A stretch of 64,000 bases of DNA. Source: Sthenelais limicola. Taxonomy: Eukaryota; Annelida; Polychaeta; Phyllodocida; Sigalionidae. Below are positions 25,261-34,425 of the stretch, piece by piece. The notes under the pieces were generated by a model, which ran no database searches, was not told the DNA's origin, and saw only the letters and a program-made list of their open reading frames with translations. The position numbers were made by a program, and so were the translations under genes. Location of the stretch: assembly GCA_942159475.1 (NCBI GenBank), contig OW804095.1, positions 65,128,773 to 65,192,772 of the forward strand, in the 5' to 3' direction. The stretch's first letter is position 1. Each line of letters starts with the position of its first letter.

Positions 25261-28200
25261 CTTTATATAGTTTGTTGTATAGTTTATACCGTTTGTCTGA
25301 GCGTTATCTATCTTAATTTAAGAGGAAGACAAACAACTGTGTTATAAGGTATCGTCAAACATACAAGTATTTTGGACAAAAACTATTTGCGATCACCCTG
25401 ATGTATTCTTGGTATTTGTGGAAGCATCTCTCATGGGTTTTTTTTGTCATGAATGCCAAGAATGCCACGAATGTCACAGGAGTATAACTCAACCCTCTAT
25501 CTGCACTCTTTTTTTTATACTAGTCTTCGTATTCGTGTGAATGTTAACCTTGAACTATTATGACAAAATCAACATCTTTGCAAGAATTAATTACAACCTA
25601 CCTATGTTCCGTCTCTCAACTGATTTATCAGCAATTAACAATGTTGCTATATCTCTAATATTCAATGTCTCTGATATACCTGGAAGAGGAACACACCGCA
25701 ACACATATAATTGGCTCTCTCACGACAGGTCTTGTTCAAATATATACTAAACAAATGTTCTAATAGCAGTGAAGGAGAGAGGGCAAGGAGGGGCATTTTG
25801 TACATTTCAGGGCGCATAACTGTAACGTTATATATCCTTTGATATAAGCGCCTTTGAGTGGCTATGTATTCATAATGAAGATAGAAAACCAGCACTTAGG
25901 AGCTGAACTGAATGTTTCCATTACGATTGTTATCCCCAAAGTGGCCTCTAAACCATTAAATGACACATAGTTCATCCACCACATAAAAGGCTTCTGTGCT
26001 TGAGGCATATAAATATGTACCTTATCTTCAATCGGAACTTCAAATATATGAATGTTAATCAGATGATACCGACAGGTAGGAGGATGCCTCAATGAAACAT
26101 TGCGAAGACGGCTTTTGATTCAACAACCTCTGAATCAAGTGGGAGAGGATGATCTAATACATAAACATAACATAAACTAGTGTGGTGAGTGTAGTACTGT
26201 ATAGACACTAGCAGGTATTTAACCACGATATACAGTTGACCTCAATACATTCATTTAGAAAGTTAGAAAAATAGCGAACTACAGAAACTGGCATTCTGGA
26301 TTTTAAATTTAGAATTTCAAACCAGGTAGAGAAAGTTGATAATAATACAACGAAGGCTTGTAGGTATACATGATAATTGCTGTACGTGTGAAGAGCAGAA
26401 CACATGCATGGCGTCACCCTTGCATGCAAGATTATTGCAAGAGAGTATTACCTGAACTAGCATTGTCGTTGCAAAATGTATCCAGTCCCGAATTTCCTAA
26501 ACAAAGCTTTGTCGTAAGTTTTGTGTTTTGTTGCGTGCTTAATTTGTAGTTTGTGCACTGGAAGATATTCTATAATATGGGGATTTTATGAACCGTTGGG
26601 AAAAAGAGAAATAAAGGATTATGTAGCCGAGTCTTTGGTAACAGGGCCATGCATGAAAACGAATTAATCCTTTTGACCGGAGGCAACTCGACCCTTTAAA
26701 TTAGAAGCGTACTTGTAGGATTAATTTGCAGGCAGTCAAACCCACCCACCTTGGCATTTCGATCCATCCGTCTCTGATCTTTCTTCCAAACGAACAACGT
26801 TATTATTTAGTGTGTTTGTGAATCTAAGTCATCTTCAAAGAGTGACACCATAAGAAAATAACCTTCTTCATGCCTTTACTTCAAAGAAGATCTGTCCGTT
26901 AGATGAACATCGCGGACCACCATTATTGAAGGCGCCCTCTCCGCTGAATGTTGATTCCTGGTTCGATAGGTTAGAGGTACTTTTCTTCTGTTAAGTGAGT
27001 CAAAATGAATGTTCGCTCATGCACATATCTATCTCGCAATAGTTTTTGAGTGATCATAACCCCTAGACTTCTATCAACTTCTGGATCCTACCGTTATCCA
27101 ATCTGGTCCAGCATAGATGAATGTATATAATATGACCAATATGCAGATTGTGATGGTACTTAAATGTTTAAAGCCCATGTATCAATATCCCGTCATCCTT
27201 ATACTTTAAAACGAATCAGGATGGAAGTGTCGCGTCAAAGGCTACGCATATGGCCTATTCTTTGCACATCACATTGTATCCCCTTTCTCATTAGGTTCCT
27301 GATGCGTATTCAATCCAATTAGACATCTAATTCCTGTTGTATATATAAGGATTAGGTACCTGTGACAGGGATGCAAGATTTATGGGCATTGCCATGCAGA
27401 AAATGCATTATGCAAATTGCATTAATTTACAGAAACGTTGCTGATCCTGGCGATCTAGATCATGACAATTATCTTCGAACAGATGGGCACCTCCAGAAGG
27501 GGTAAGTATAAATTCCATCCAAAAATAAATTCGCAAAGTTGAGGTAAACAGCCTTTTTTGCAGACATTATGAGCTATTTTATCATGTGATAGAATTAGAT
27601 TACGTATGCCCAGATATACCTCCTTATAAAGACACATGGAGCCGTTGAATAAGAAACCCTGACTTGCCCGGCAAGGAACATTTAGGTAAGGAATATGCTA
27701 TACAGACAATACTAATTTTATTCCTACATAACATATTTCCTACCTAAGCAAGGAAACATACCTTTATAGCAAGGAAATTTCAAGTAAGGATTCTTATGCA
27801 ACAGGTCCCTGGGTTAATTGCCACAGGCCAGCCGTGTCTTATATATCTGTGTATGGCTGTAGAGGGTATAGCACTGGCGCGTTTCCTCTCAACAATAAAT
27901 GGTAGTATACAACGTCAGGATTTATTGTCGTAGAAGCTGAACTAATGAACCCATTGAATCATAATCTAAACAGACTACAGTCCAAGAGTGCATATATTGC
28001 GAACTCCGTGAAACAAAACTTCGAAGTTATAGAATATTGTAAAAATTCTTCTAAACTGCGGGAGACAATGCCCTGAGCCTTTGGAAAGGGTGAATATCCC
28101 CAGTACGAATCTCTGACTTTTGGGTCCTTCCGAACATGATTGCGTTGCTGGTGAAATTTATTTGGATGGCGTGCCACTCTCACCTCTCCCTCTATATATA

Positions 28201-28662
28201 TATATAACGTGTGTAAACACTGTAATCAGTGGAGTTACCGGAGCAAGATATGTACCTCATACCTCATACTGAAAATGAAAAATGAAATGAAAATATTTTC
28301 ACTACAAAAGGTTTCAGGGATAACTGAACTGCACTTAGGTAGCTTACTATTTCACTGCACAAAGTTTGGTCCATACTGCCTCATGCACGGCATGGATGCA
28401 TTTACAGGTCCATTTTTTCAGAATATTGCAGGTGGTAATGCTTCGTAATCTTAAATTTAATATAGTTAAAACTTTGATATTATTTGTGCAGAAATTCATT
28501 ATGTTTAGTCTTCTTTACATGTATAACTTCGCTCTTACACTACATCTTATCTACGTGCACTTTGGTTTGGCCACTATCAAACTTGAATAAAAATGAGTAA
28601 CAATATATTGTTCTTGCTATTTTGTAATATTTATCAAGTTTATTTTCAGGTAGCTTCTTCTT
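25261..28662. other. No gene recognised; small 9-bp tandem repeat
   Basis: AT-rich DNA. A three-unit repeat GAATGCCAA/GAATGCCAC/GAATGTCAC lies at 25451-25477. Open frames of up to about 80 codons (for example 28209-28448, +) have no recognisable domain. Confidence 0.4.
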
Positions 28663-29131
28663 TTGTAGTATATCGACTGCCAATGGAGGACAAGAGGTTG
28701 TCTGTATTTCTAGCACGCAGAACTTTGAATCCAAGGGTCATCAGTTCCAGTCCTGGTGAGTCCACACCTTTTGTCAATGACAGTACCATTCCATGTAGTA
28801 GTTCCTGGAGCTGTATGTACAGGTTTGGTAATGATTTTGCCTTTCACTTTATTTTTGCATTGCATTCAATTGACCCTCATGAATGCTATCACTTTTAACT
28901 GGGCAGCCTCCCTGAATTTTCTGTAGTACATCAACTGCCAATCTAGTGCTCGGATGCAGGACTTTGAATCCAAGGGTTATGTCCCGTTGAGACCACATCT
29001 TTGTTAATGACAATATCATTCCAGTTGTGAGGGCAGCACAGTGTAAATGTTTTATTATGCAGTTGACGTTTTAATATAGTTAATTTAATAGCAGTTTTGC
29101 ACTGCATACTATATTGACCCGCAGGAATTCG
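28663..29131 (+). repeat. Tandem duplication with a unit of about 259 bp
   Basis: Copy 1 begins TGTAGTATATCGACTGCC at 28663 and copy 2 TGTAGTACATCAACTGCC at 28922. Shared landmarks in the same order are CTTTGAATCCAAGGG, AATGACAGTACCATTCCA / AATGACAATATCATTCCA, and a TTTTGCAYTGCAT...ATTGACCC segment. The copies are clearly diverged. The LINE insertion begins just after copy 2. Confidence 0.7.
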
Positions 29132-29167
29132 GGACTCAGTGCCTATGTCCTTACCCATGGCAGCTGT

Positions 29168-29419
29168 TGAGACAACTACTACTTACTAGGTATCATGTTC
29201 CAAAAGAAAAATGATCCTCTTTATTGTCAAAACATGCCAAGAGAGACCAGGCTTGCTGATGGGCAGGTCTTAAAAATCCACAGGCCAAATAGGGAAAAAT
29301 TTAGGCAGACCCCCCACTTTATTGGTCCTACCCTATGGAACAACCTTCCAGCAAATTATCGAAAATTAGACTGGAAAACCCTGAAAATATCTTTGAAGGC
29401 CAATAACGATCTGATATAG
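29168..29419 (+). pseudogene. LINE ORF2 C-terminal fragment
   Basis: The open frame runs from just after a stop at the truncation point to TAG. The peptide carries the hallmark C-terminal tail of Jockey/CR1-like non-LTR reverse transcriptases. A MFQKKNDPLYCQ segment is followed by RETRLADGQVLKIHRPN, then REKFRQTPHFIGPTLWNNLP, the family's R..K..Y.G..LWN.LP signature, and a K.LKISLKA end. The endonuclease and the polymerase core are missing through 5' truncation, so it cannot act alone. The reading frame of the remnant itself is intact to its natural stop, suggesting a moderately young insertion. It is encoded on the strand opposite to the Ngaro genes. Confidence 0.8.
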
Positions 29420-29824
29420 GTCTCAAATCGTTATAAGCGTGATTTTCAGAAATTGTCCTTGTTCTGGTCAACGAGGGGCCTGAACGGACACAAATTGATT
29501 GAAATGTACTTGTGAAATTGTTTGATAAATGTCCTTTTATTATAAGGAACCTCCTGTAATAAGACAGGAAAATCTCTAATTTCGGAGACAAATATAACTT
29601 GATGCATGATCTGTTTTTTATGCCTATGTGTACTTTTATTCAATTTCTGTATGGTCGAAAAAACAAAAAAAACTCAAAAATATTAGTAGTTAAGTGAATG
29701 ATAACATGAAATTGTGTATATCTAGAATGAACTTGATCTGCCGGGAGTAAATAAACATGCGTATGTCCTCCTGCTATGTAATTACAATGAAGTTAAAACA
29801 TTAAAATAACTAAAATATATAAAG

Positions 29825-29915
29825 ATATGTCCTGTTGAGACCTTGGCTAATGAATGAATGGACAATAAGGCAGGAGTGGCCAGGAAACCAGCTAACAGCA
29901 AGGTTTTATTTCCCA
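29825..29915 (-). repeat. Ngaro 91-bp repeat, outer copy (B2), with poly(A) signal
   Basis: It matches 30150-30240 with one difference (ACAATAAGG against ACGATAAGG). On the - strand it contains GGGAAATAAAACC, which includes AATAAA, so transcript 3' ends probably form in or just beyond it. Confidence 0.9.
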
Positions 29916-29955
29916 ATCAATAACAGTTACAATAATAATGAAGATAAAAAAAAAA

Positions 29956-30149
29956 TTTCCAACGGGAAAACACCTCCGCACACTGCGGAATCAGTAGAAA
30001 GTGTGTGTATTAGAAGGTAGTGGGCGTGACGTAACAATTACATAAGAAGGGTGATGTCACGCATCCACTATGACGTCACAGCGGGGGCGTGGCTGTGGCG
30101 TGGAAGGGCAAGGGTCTCGGGAATATCTGTATCGAGGGCTCGATGATAT
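29956..30149 (-). repeat. Ngaro 194-bp repeat, inner copy (A2)
   Basis: It has the same length as 34127-34320 and no difference that I can see. It carries TGACGTCA at 30071-30078 plus related GTGACGTAAC and GATGTCACG words, and GC-rich GGGGGCGTGG boxes. It ends CTCGATGATAT directly against the inner B repeat; that junction is probably the site at which circular intermediates are recombined. Confidence 0.9.
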
Positions 30150-30240
30150 ATATGTCCTGTTGAGACCTTGGCTAATGAATGAATGGACGATAAGGCAGGA
30201 GTGGCCAGGAAACCAGCTAACAGCAAGGTTTTATTTCCCA
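30150..30240 (-). repeat. Ngaro 91-bp repeat, inner copy (B1)
   Basis: Direct copy of 29825-29915. It lies 26 bases beyond the stop codon of the recombinase and carries the same AATAAA on the - strand. Confidence 0.9.
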
Positions 30241-30266
30241 AACAGGCCAAACCAACGAAGAGAATT

Positions 30267-31190
30267 TTATAGGTTATTCAGTGCGTCCACCACAAGTTCT
30301 TCCGAATGTTCAGCATCAGAAGAAGAAGGAACGATGTAAGAATTTACAATATCAGATTTCCAATTTCCTCTCAGCTTAATCTGGGCGGTAGGTACGCCCA
30401 ATGAAGACAGGTAACTTGCTCCTCCCCGACGAAACGAATGGGAAGTGAGGGGAACAAAAACCTTAGCCCTGACGATGAGATCCGAGAGATTCGAAGACAA
30501 GTGTTCATAAGTGAACCTCGGATGCATGGGGCATGAGAAGAGCTGAGCATGAGTAGGTAATCTTGACGAGAGAAGTTTTTTAATCCAATACACTGCACAT
30601 AATGGCTTGGCGTCAGTAGGGAGCAGTGATAAGTAAAAGGGAGAGTCCGAAGTTTTGGATGAATTTACTCTCACTTTGCACACTACGCCAGAGAAGGATA
30701 TGTCTTGGCGTGTAATAGAGTGGGGGGACACAACGACGTGACCCACTCTAAGAAGAGTTCTGAACATGAATATGTAAGCAGCCCAACACAGTAATTGTAG
30801 CGGCGACGAAGAATCCACGTGACGATACATGCTCAGGAGAATCTGAGGTGTGACTGGGGGCGCTGGAGAAGATGATGAGCCTGATTGGGCGTGAATCCCC
30901 TTTAACACAGCTTTAATACTCGGGTGAGAAAAAGCAGGGGCGTCTAAATCCAAGTGTCTAGCATGTGAGATGACACCAGAAATATAAGTAGACACTGACG
31001 AATGTTTCATATAAGAGGCTAGGAAGGCAGCGAAGGCACACAGTTTGCTAGGGGTGATAGGCGTGAGAGGCGTATAATGGTCCTGGTTGAACTTGACAAA
31101 CAGACGCCATTGTCTATCCCGCTGAAGCCTAGTCGATGGGGCTATGGAGCGATTCTTCAGCCTTATTACTTGTTCCTTCCATTTCGCCAA
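30267..31190 (-). CDS. Tyrosine recombinase of the Ngaro element
   Basis: A 307-codon frame reading to TAA. It is expected to integrate the circular DNA copy by strand exchange in the nucleus. The N-terminal part (about 1-100) resembles the helical core-binding domain. The catalytic part has R148 (in FRTLLRVGH), K179 (SKTSD), H251xxR254 (HSFRRGGAS), W277 and the nucleophile Y285 (NWKSDIVNSY). All expected active-site residues are present, so the enzyme may be functional. The frame opens at about 31233, overlaps the end of the RT frame by roughly 100 bases and is +1 to it. The first codon listed is TTG; the first in-frame ATG is residue 61, inside the binding domain. Expression therefore probably needs +1 frameshifting, a non-AUG start or splicing. 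Confidence 0.9.
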   Translation of the reverse strand: MAKWKEQVIRLKNRSIAPSTRLQRDRQWRLFVKFNQDHYTPLTPITPSKLCAFAAFLASYMKHSSVSTYISGVISHARHLDLDAPAFSHPSIKAVLKGIHAQSGSSSSPAPPVTPQILLSMYRHVDSSSPLQLLCWAAYIFMFRTLLRVGHVVVSPHSITRQDISFSGVVCKVRVNSSKTSDSPFYLSLLPTDAKPLCAVYWIKKLLSSRLPTHAQLFSCPMHPRFTYEHLSSNLSDLIVRAKVFVPLTSHSFRRGGASYLSSLGVPTAQIKLRGNWKSDIVNSYIVPSSSDAEHSEELVVDALNNL

Positions 31191-33255
31191 CCCTACAATA
31201 TTCGGAAGAAAAACAGCATAATCCAGTGTCTACAAGCAAAATGGGCACAGGTTCATTTTCGCTCAAATATGGGAGCCTAGAAAGAGCATCTGCCACCACA
31301 TTCGAGTCAGTATTGATGTATAGAGGTTTCAATGTTATATTAAAAATGAAACATGTCCAATATAACTCGTATAGCCATTGCATGCATTGATTACTAGTAC
31401 TAGTTCCGTTCTTTAGCATCGCAATGACTTGCGTATTGTCAATATAGCAAGTGACCACAGAATTCCTAAACAGGTGAGCCCAACGCTTTACACCAATTAC
31501 TACGGGGTAGAGCTCCTGAATGTTTATATTTGTAGCTAGCTCATCCTCCAATGGGGTAGGATATGTGTGGTTATGGAAAGTGGCATCAATAGGCAGGTTG
31601 TAGTCCTTCCAGGTGCCTGCCGCCCAATCACCTCCCAGAAATACACCGAAACCTCTTGAGGAGGAATCTGAAATCATAGGAACACTATATTCCGGTTTAT
31701 TTATCATGCTGACGCCATTAAAAATCTTTGAGAAGGCCAGCCACCACAACACATCTTTACGAGCCTCATCGCTAATGGAGATCCTCTGCAAATGTTTCAC
31801 TAACATGGCCTTGTACAAATCAAAGAATCTTCGACAGAAGGTTCTGCCTCCCTTGAACACAGTGGCACAATGTGAGATATACCCACAAAATTTTTCTAAC
31901 TGATTCTTAGAAAAATATTTAGCATCTTTCACATCTTCGATGAGGGCACACAATTTCTCAACCTTCCCTTGGGGAAGAGAAACCGTCATATTCACAGAGT
32001 CGATGCAGAATCCAAGATAGGTAGAATTTGTGGAGGGGGAGGTAACTTTTTTCCACGCCACATGGAAGCCAAGGAACCTCAATACACATACAATAGTATC
32101 ACGGTGTTGGGTACAAGCAGAATATTCAATATCCGCGACAAAAAAATCATCCAGGTAATTGATGACAGGAAATTTAAAAATAACACTCATACATGTTGCA
32201 AAAAAGTTGGAAACATGGTTAAAAATACACGGCCCAGTCCGAAGACCGAAGCACAGACGATTATCAACAAACACAGTGTCATTACCATCCAAGTTCCATT
32301 TAAACCCACAGTACTTCCTATGTTCAGGGTTAATGGGGATGGCCCTATAAGCTGACTTGATGTCCACCACTGACATATATGAACCTTCCTGCACGAGTTG
32401 TATCGCATCGTCCACAGATTTGTAAGAAAATTCAGTCACTAGAGATGAGCAATGGTCGTTCACTGACAAGCCCAACGGTCTGCTACAGTCTGTGATAGGG
32501 CGTATTCCACCGTCAGGCTTAGGCACAGCACCAAGGGCGTGTATGCAAGTGGGGGCGTCTTCTGCTATAGACACGAAGCCCTCACACAATTCATGAGAAA
32601 TAATATCATTCATTTTACCTCTAGACACGTCATCCAGAATAGAACTATAATTTTCACATACATATGGTTTTACATCAGTATCAACTACATCAAATCCATC
32701 AACGGTGCCATAAAAAACATCAAGATAAGTTGCAATATCTACATCACACAAGCAAAAAAGTAAACATGCAAACCTACAGGGTTTTAATTGAACAGCATTA
32801 CCACCGAGGCGATGTACACAACGACACCGACCTCGAGCACAAGCAGCGTAAACATTTACGACACGCCCTTTCGGAGACGAAGGGCAAGCAAAAAGATGAA
32901 CATCGTCGGCACAACCACTGTTACACTCACCAAAATTGGTCAAAACATTACGTATATCATAATAAACAGAGTCACCTTCGAATCTTTCATCAGCATCAGT
33001 GGTCGGGGGAGTGACGGGGAATAAACAATTTGTCGAAGTCAAGTTTGGTTGGGGTTGAAGATCCGTGGGCGCCATGACAGTTCCGCTAGACTCTACTTCC
33101 GGCACGTTGCCATGGTACACTTCCGGTTTGGAACCATAACAAACGCCGCCATCATGGAAAGTTTCGTTAACCGATGACTGGCCTACATAAACATCTTCAG
33201 AAGGTAATTCAGAAACCTCACAACCAATATTAACATTAAACACTTGTTTCGTCAA
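31129..33255 (-). CDS. Reverse transcriptase / RNase H of the Ngaro element
   Basis: A 708-codon frame to TAG. It copies element RNA into DNA. Residues about 100-175 form a Cys-rich N-terminal region of unknown role. The reverse transcriptase spans about 235-420: VPKPDGGIRPITD, first catalytic Asp at 298 (VVDIKSAYRAIP), a CFGLRTGPCIFN block, and the YLDD box at 367-370. RNase H spans about 525-665 with D530 (MISDSS), E581 (INIQELYPV), D606 (CYIDNTQ) and D656 (VVADALSRL), the full DEDD set. No endonuclease or DDE integrase is present, as expected. The frame has no ATG at its start: it follows gag in the same frame after a single TAG and six to seven codons, so it is probably made as a gag-pol readthrough product. 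It overlaps the recombinase frame at its 3' end. Confidence 0.93.
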   Translation of the reverse strand: MTKQVFNVNIGCEVSELPSEDVYVGQSSVNETFHDGGVCYGSKPEVYHGNVPEVESSGTVMAPTDLQPQPNLTSTNCLFPVTPPTTDADERFEGDSVYYDIRNVLTNFGECNSGCADDVHLFACPSSPKGRVVNVYAACARGRCRCVHRLGGNAVQLKPCRFACLLFCLCDVDIATYLDVFYGTVDGFDVVDTDVKPYVCENYSSILDDVSRGKMNDIISHELCEGFVSIAEDAPTCIHALGAVPKPDGGIRPITDCSRPLGLSVNDHCSSLVTEFSYKSVDDAIQLVQEGSYMSVVDIKSAYRAIPINPEHRKYCGFKWNLDGNDTVFVDNRLCFGLRTGPCIFNHVSNFFATCMSVIFKFPVINYLDDFFVADIEYSACTQHRDTIVCVLRFLGFHVAWKKVTSPSTNSTYLGFCIDSVNMTVSLPQGKVEKLCALIEDVKDAKYFSKNQLEKFCGYISHCATVFKGGRTFCRRFFDLYKAMLVKHLQRISISDEARKDVLWWLAFSKIFNGVSMINKPEYSVPMISDSSSRGFGVFLGGDWAAGTWKDYNLPIDATFHNHTYPTPLEDELATNINIQELYPVVIGVKRWAHLFRNSVVTCYIDNTQVIAMLKNGTSTSNQCMQWLYELYWTCFIFNITLKPLYINTDSNVVADALSRLPYLSENEPVPILLVDTGLCCFSSEYCRVGEMEGTSNKAEESLHSPID

Positions 33256-33276
33256 TTCTCCTCGACCCTCCTCATC

Positions 33277-33279
33277 CTA
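33277..33279 (-). other. In-frame amber codon between gag and pol
   Basis: The TAG that ends gag is followed in the same frame by GAT GAG GAG GGT CGA GGA GAA TTG and then the RT frame. It is the only stop between gag and pol, so the two ORFs form one frame interrupted once. Either translational readthrough or a single nonsense mutation explains this. Confidence 0.85.
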
Positions 33280-34089
33280 TTTGCTAGATTTACTAGATGC
33301 ACAAGAGCGGGCACTGTGCTCGGCACTGCCACACGACGAACATTTGTGTGGGAAATCACAAGTAGAAGCGGTCTTGGGGCAGCCACTGGGGTTATTATAC
33401 TTAAAACACACCTTTCCTTTCGCCGTCTTGGTGGGCTTAAGGGCACTAGCTTTCTTCGAATTCTCATATGAGAAATGGCGAAGGACCTCCTCCTGTCTCA
33501 CTTCGGTGAAAGCCGTCAATCCCACATTATTGGCACGAGCTCTGACTGCCTGATCATAATTTACGCTGGCCTTTAGCGAGTACACGTTAGAGGCAGATTT
33601 ATCACAGATCGTAATACAATGGTTCAGAACACCCAGCATTTCCTCAGCAGGACGACTATCATTAATCAACTTGGCTACCAGCTTCAAATTAATAGATAAA
33701 AGTTTTTCAATCGAATCGATTGTATCACCTTTTTCCAAGTCTTTTTTCGGGTCGAATGGCTGAAGACGTGCCCTCGATCTAGAGCGAGATCTGGCTCTCC
33801 TATCATGCCTCGAGCCCACGCCCACGCCCACATCGTAAATAGACCCTGTGGGACTGGCAGCACGCTTGGTGTTAAACTGGACCGAGTCCTCAGTAGATGT
33901 GGTTGACACGGAAGACTTGGCCTGAAGAGTAGTCAAAATGGTACCAACCATGTCCTCTAGACTAGACATCCTAGTCTCTATCGCCGAATTAGCAGAACTA
34001 CCACTTGCAGAATTTTCTTTCTGGCAATTATCACCAACCGGAGGATCGTGGGAAATGCCACACTTGTCACACATCTTTCCTTTACCCAT
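33277..34089 (-). CDS. Gag-like protein of the Ngaro element
   Basis: 270 codons from the ATG at 34089 (peptide MGKGKMCDKCG...) to a TAG at 33277-33279; an in-frame TTG nine bases further upstream is a less likely start. Numbering here uses that longer frame. An N-terminal CDKCGISH...C motif could bind zinc. The middle is Ser/Arg-rich (RSRSRSRARL). The C-terminus has a CCCH-type finger (C231, C240, C247, H251) followed by a CCHC zinc knuckle (C253-x2-C256-x4-H261-x4-C266). These are the usual nucleic-acid-binding modules of Gag proteins that package element RNA. It lies about 40 bases inside the 194-bp terminal repeat, so it is the first gene of the transcript. Confidence 0.88.
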   Translation of the reverse strand: MGKGKMCDKCGISHDPPVGDNCQKENSASGSSANSAIETRMSSLEDMVGTILTTLQAKSSVSTTSTEDSVQFNTKRAASPTGSIYDVGVGVGSRHDRRARSRSRSRARLQPFDPKKDLEKGDTIDSIEKLLSINLKLVAKLINDSRPAEEMLGVLNHCITICDKSASNVYSLKASVNYDQAVRARANNVGLTAFTEVRQEEVLRHFSYENSKKASALKPTKTAKGKVCFKYNNPSGCPKTASTCDFPHKCSSCGSAEHSARSCASSKSSK

Positions 34090-34126
34090 ATTGAGCAAAT
34101 AAGATCAACTACAACTTTCAAAATTT

Positions 34127-34320
34127 TTTCCAACGGGAAAACACCTCCGCACACTGCGGAATCAGTAGAAAGTGTGTGTATTAGAAGGTAGTGGGCGTGA
34201 CGTAACAATTACATAAGAAGGGTGATGTCACGCATCCACTATGACGTCACAGCGGGGGCGTGGCTGTGGCGTGGAAGGGCAAGGGTCTCGGGAATATCTG
34301 TATCGAGGGCTCGATGATAT
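34127..34320 (-). promoter_or_regulatory. Ngaro 194-bp 5' terminal repeat (A1), probable promoter
   Basis: The upstream copy of the A repeat, just ahead of gag on the - strand. It includes TGACGTCA at 34242-34249, two TGACGTCA-like half matches and GC boxes, an arrangement suited to CREB/ATF-type transcription factors. No clear TATA box is seen. By position it should contain the start site of the element RNA. Confidence 0.6.
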
Positions 34321-34386
34321 GAATAACTATGTAATTTTTGAACTGTGTATCATGAGATTATTGGGTTCGCCTGAAAATGTTTACGC

Positions 34387-34419
34387 AATAAAATTTAAAA
34401 AAAAAAAAAAAAAAAAAAA
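34387..34419 (+). terminator. LINE poly(A) signal and 23-A tail
   Basis: AATAAA at 34387-34392 is followed by ATTT and then A at 34397-34419. It marks the 3' end of the LINE that hosts the Ngaro insertion. Confidence 0.85.
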
Positions 34420-34425
34420 TGGCAG

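Larger units (their letters stand above)
29825..34320 (-). mobile_element. Complete Ngaro-type tyrosine-recombinase retrotransposon
   Basis: On the - strand the order is a 194-bp repeat (34320-34127), gag, RT/RNase H, tyrosine recombinase, a 91-bp repeat (30240-30150), a second 194-bp repeat (30149-29956) and a second 91-bp repeat (29915-29825). This is the split-direct-repeat layout A1-ORFs-B1-A2-B2 known for the Ngaro and PAT groups of the DIRS order, as opposed to the inverted termini of DIRS itself. No methyltransferase frame is present, which favours Ngaro. The 194-bp copies look identical and the 91-bp copies differ once, so insertion was recent. The element has no target duplication, as expected for integrase-free recombinase insertion, and sits inside a LINE 3' UTR. 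Confidence 0.9.
29164..34418 (+). mobile_element. 5'-truncated LINE (non-LTR retrotransposon), interrupted by the Ngaro element
   Basis: The insertion starts at about 29164 and ends in AATAAA (34387-34392) plus a run of 23 A (34397-34419). It is flanked by a 7-bp direct repeat ATGGCAG at 29157-29163 and 34419-34425, as expected for target-primed insertion. Its own sequence is 29164-29824 and 34321-34418, about 0.76 kb in total; the 4.5 kb between them is the younger antisense Ngaro element. The coding part holds only the end of ORF2; the rest is 3' UTR. The 5' truncation is typical of LINE copies. Confidence 0.75.

Noticed and set aside
30070..30339. + strand frame over the Ngaro terminal repeats (similar one at 34241-34435)
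   Set aside because: These are antisense readings of the terminal repeats; the duplicate N-terminus merely reflects the two repeat copies.
29825..34320. Classification as a DIRS1-type or LTR (Gypsy/BEL) element
   Set aside because: Termini are split direct repeats rather than inverted, the integrating enzyme is a tyrosine recombinase rather than a DDE integrase, and no protease or methyltransferase was seen.
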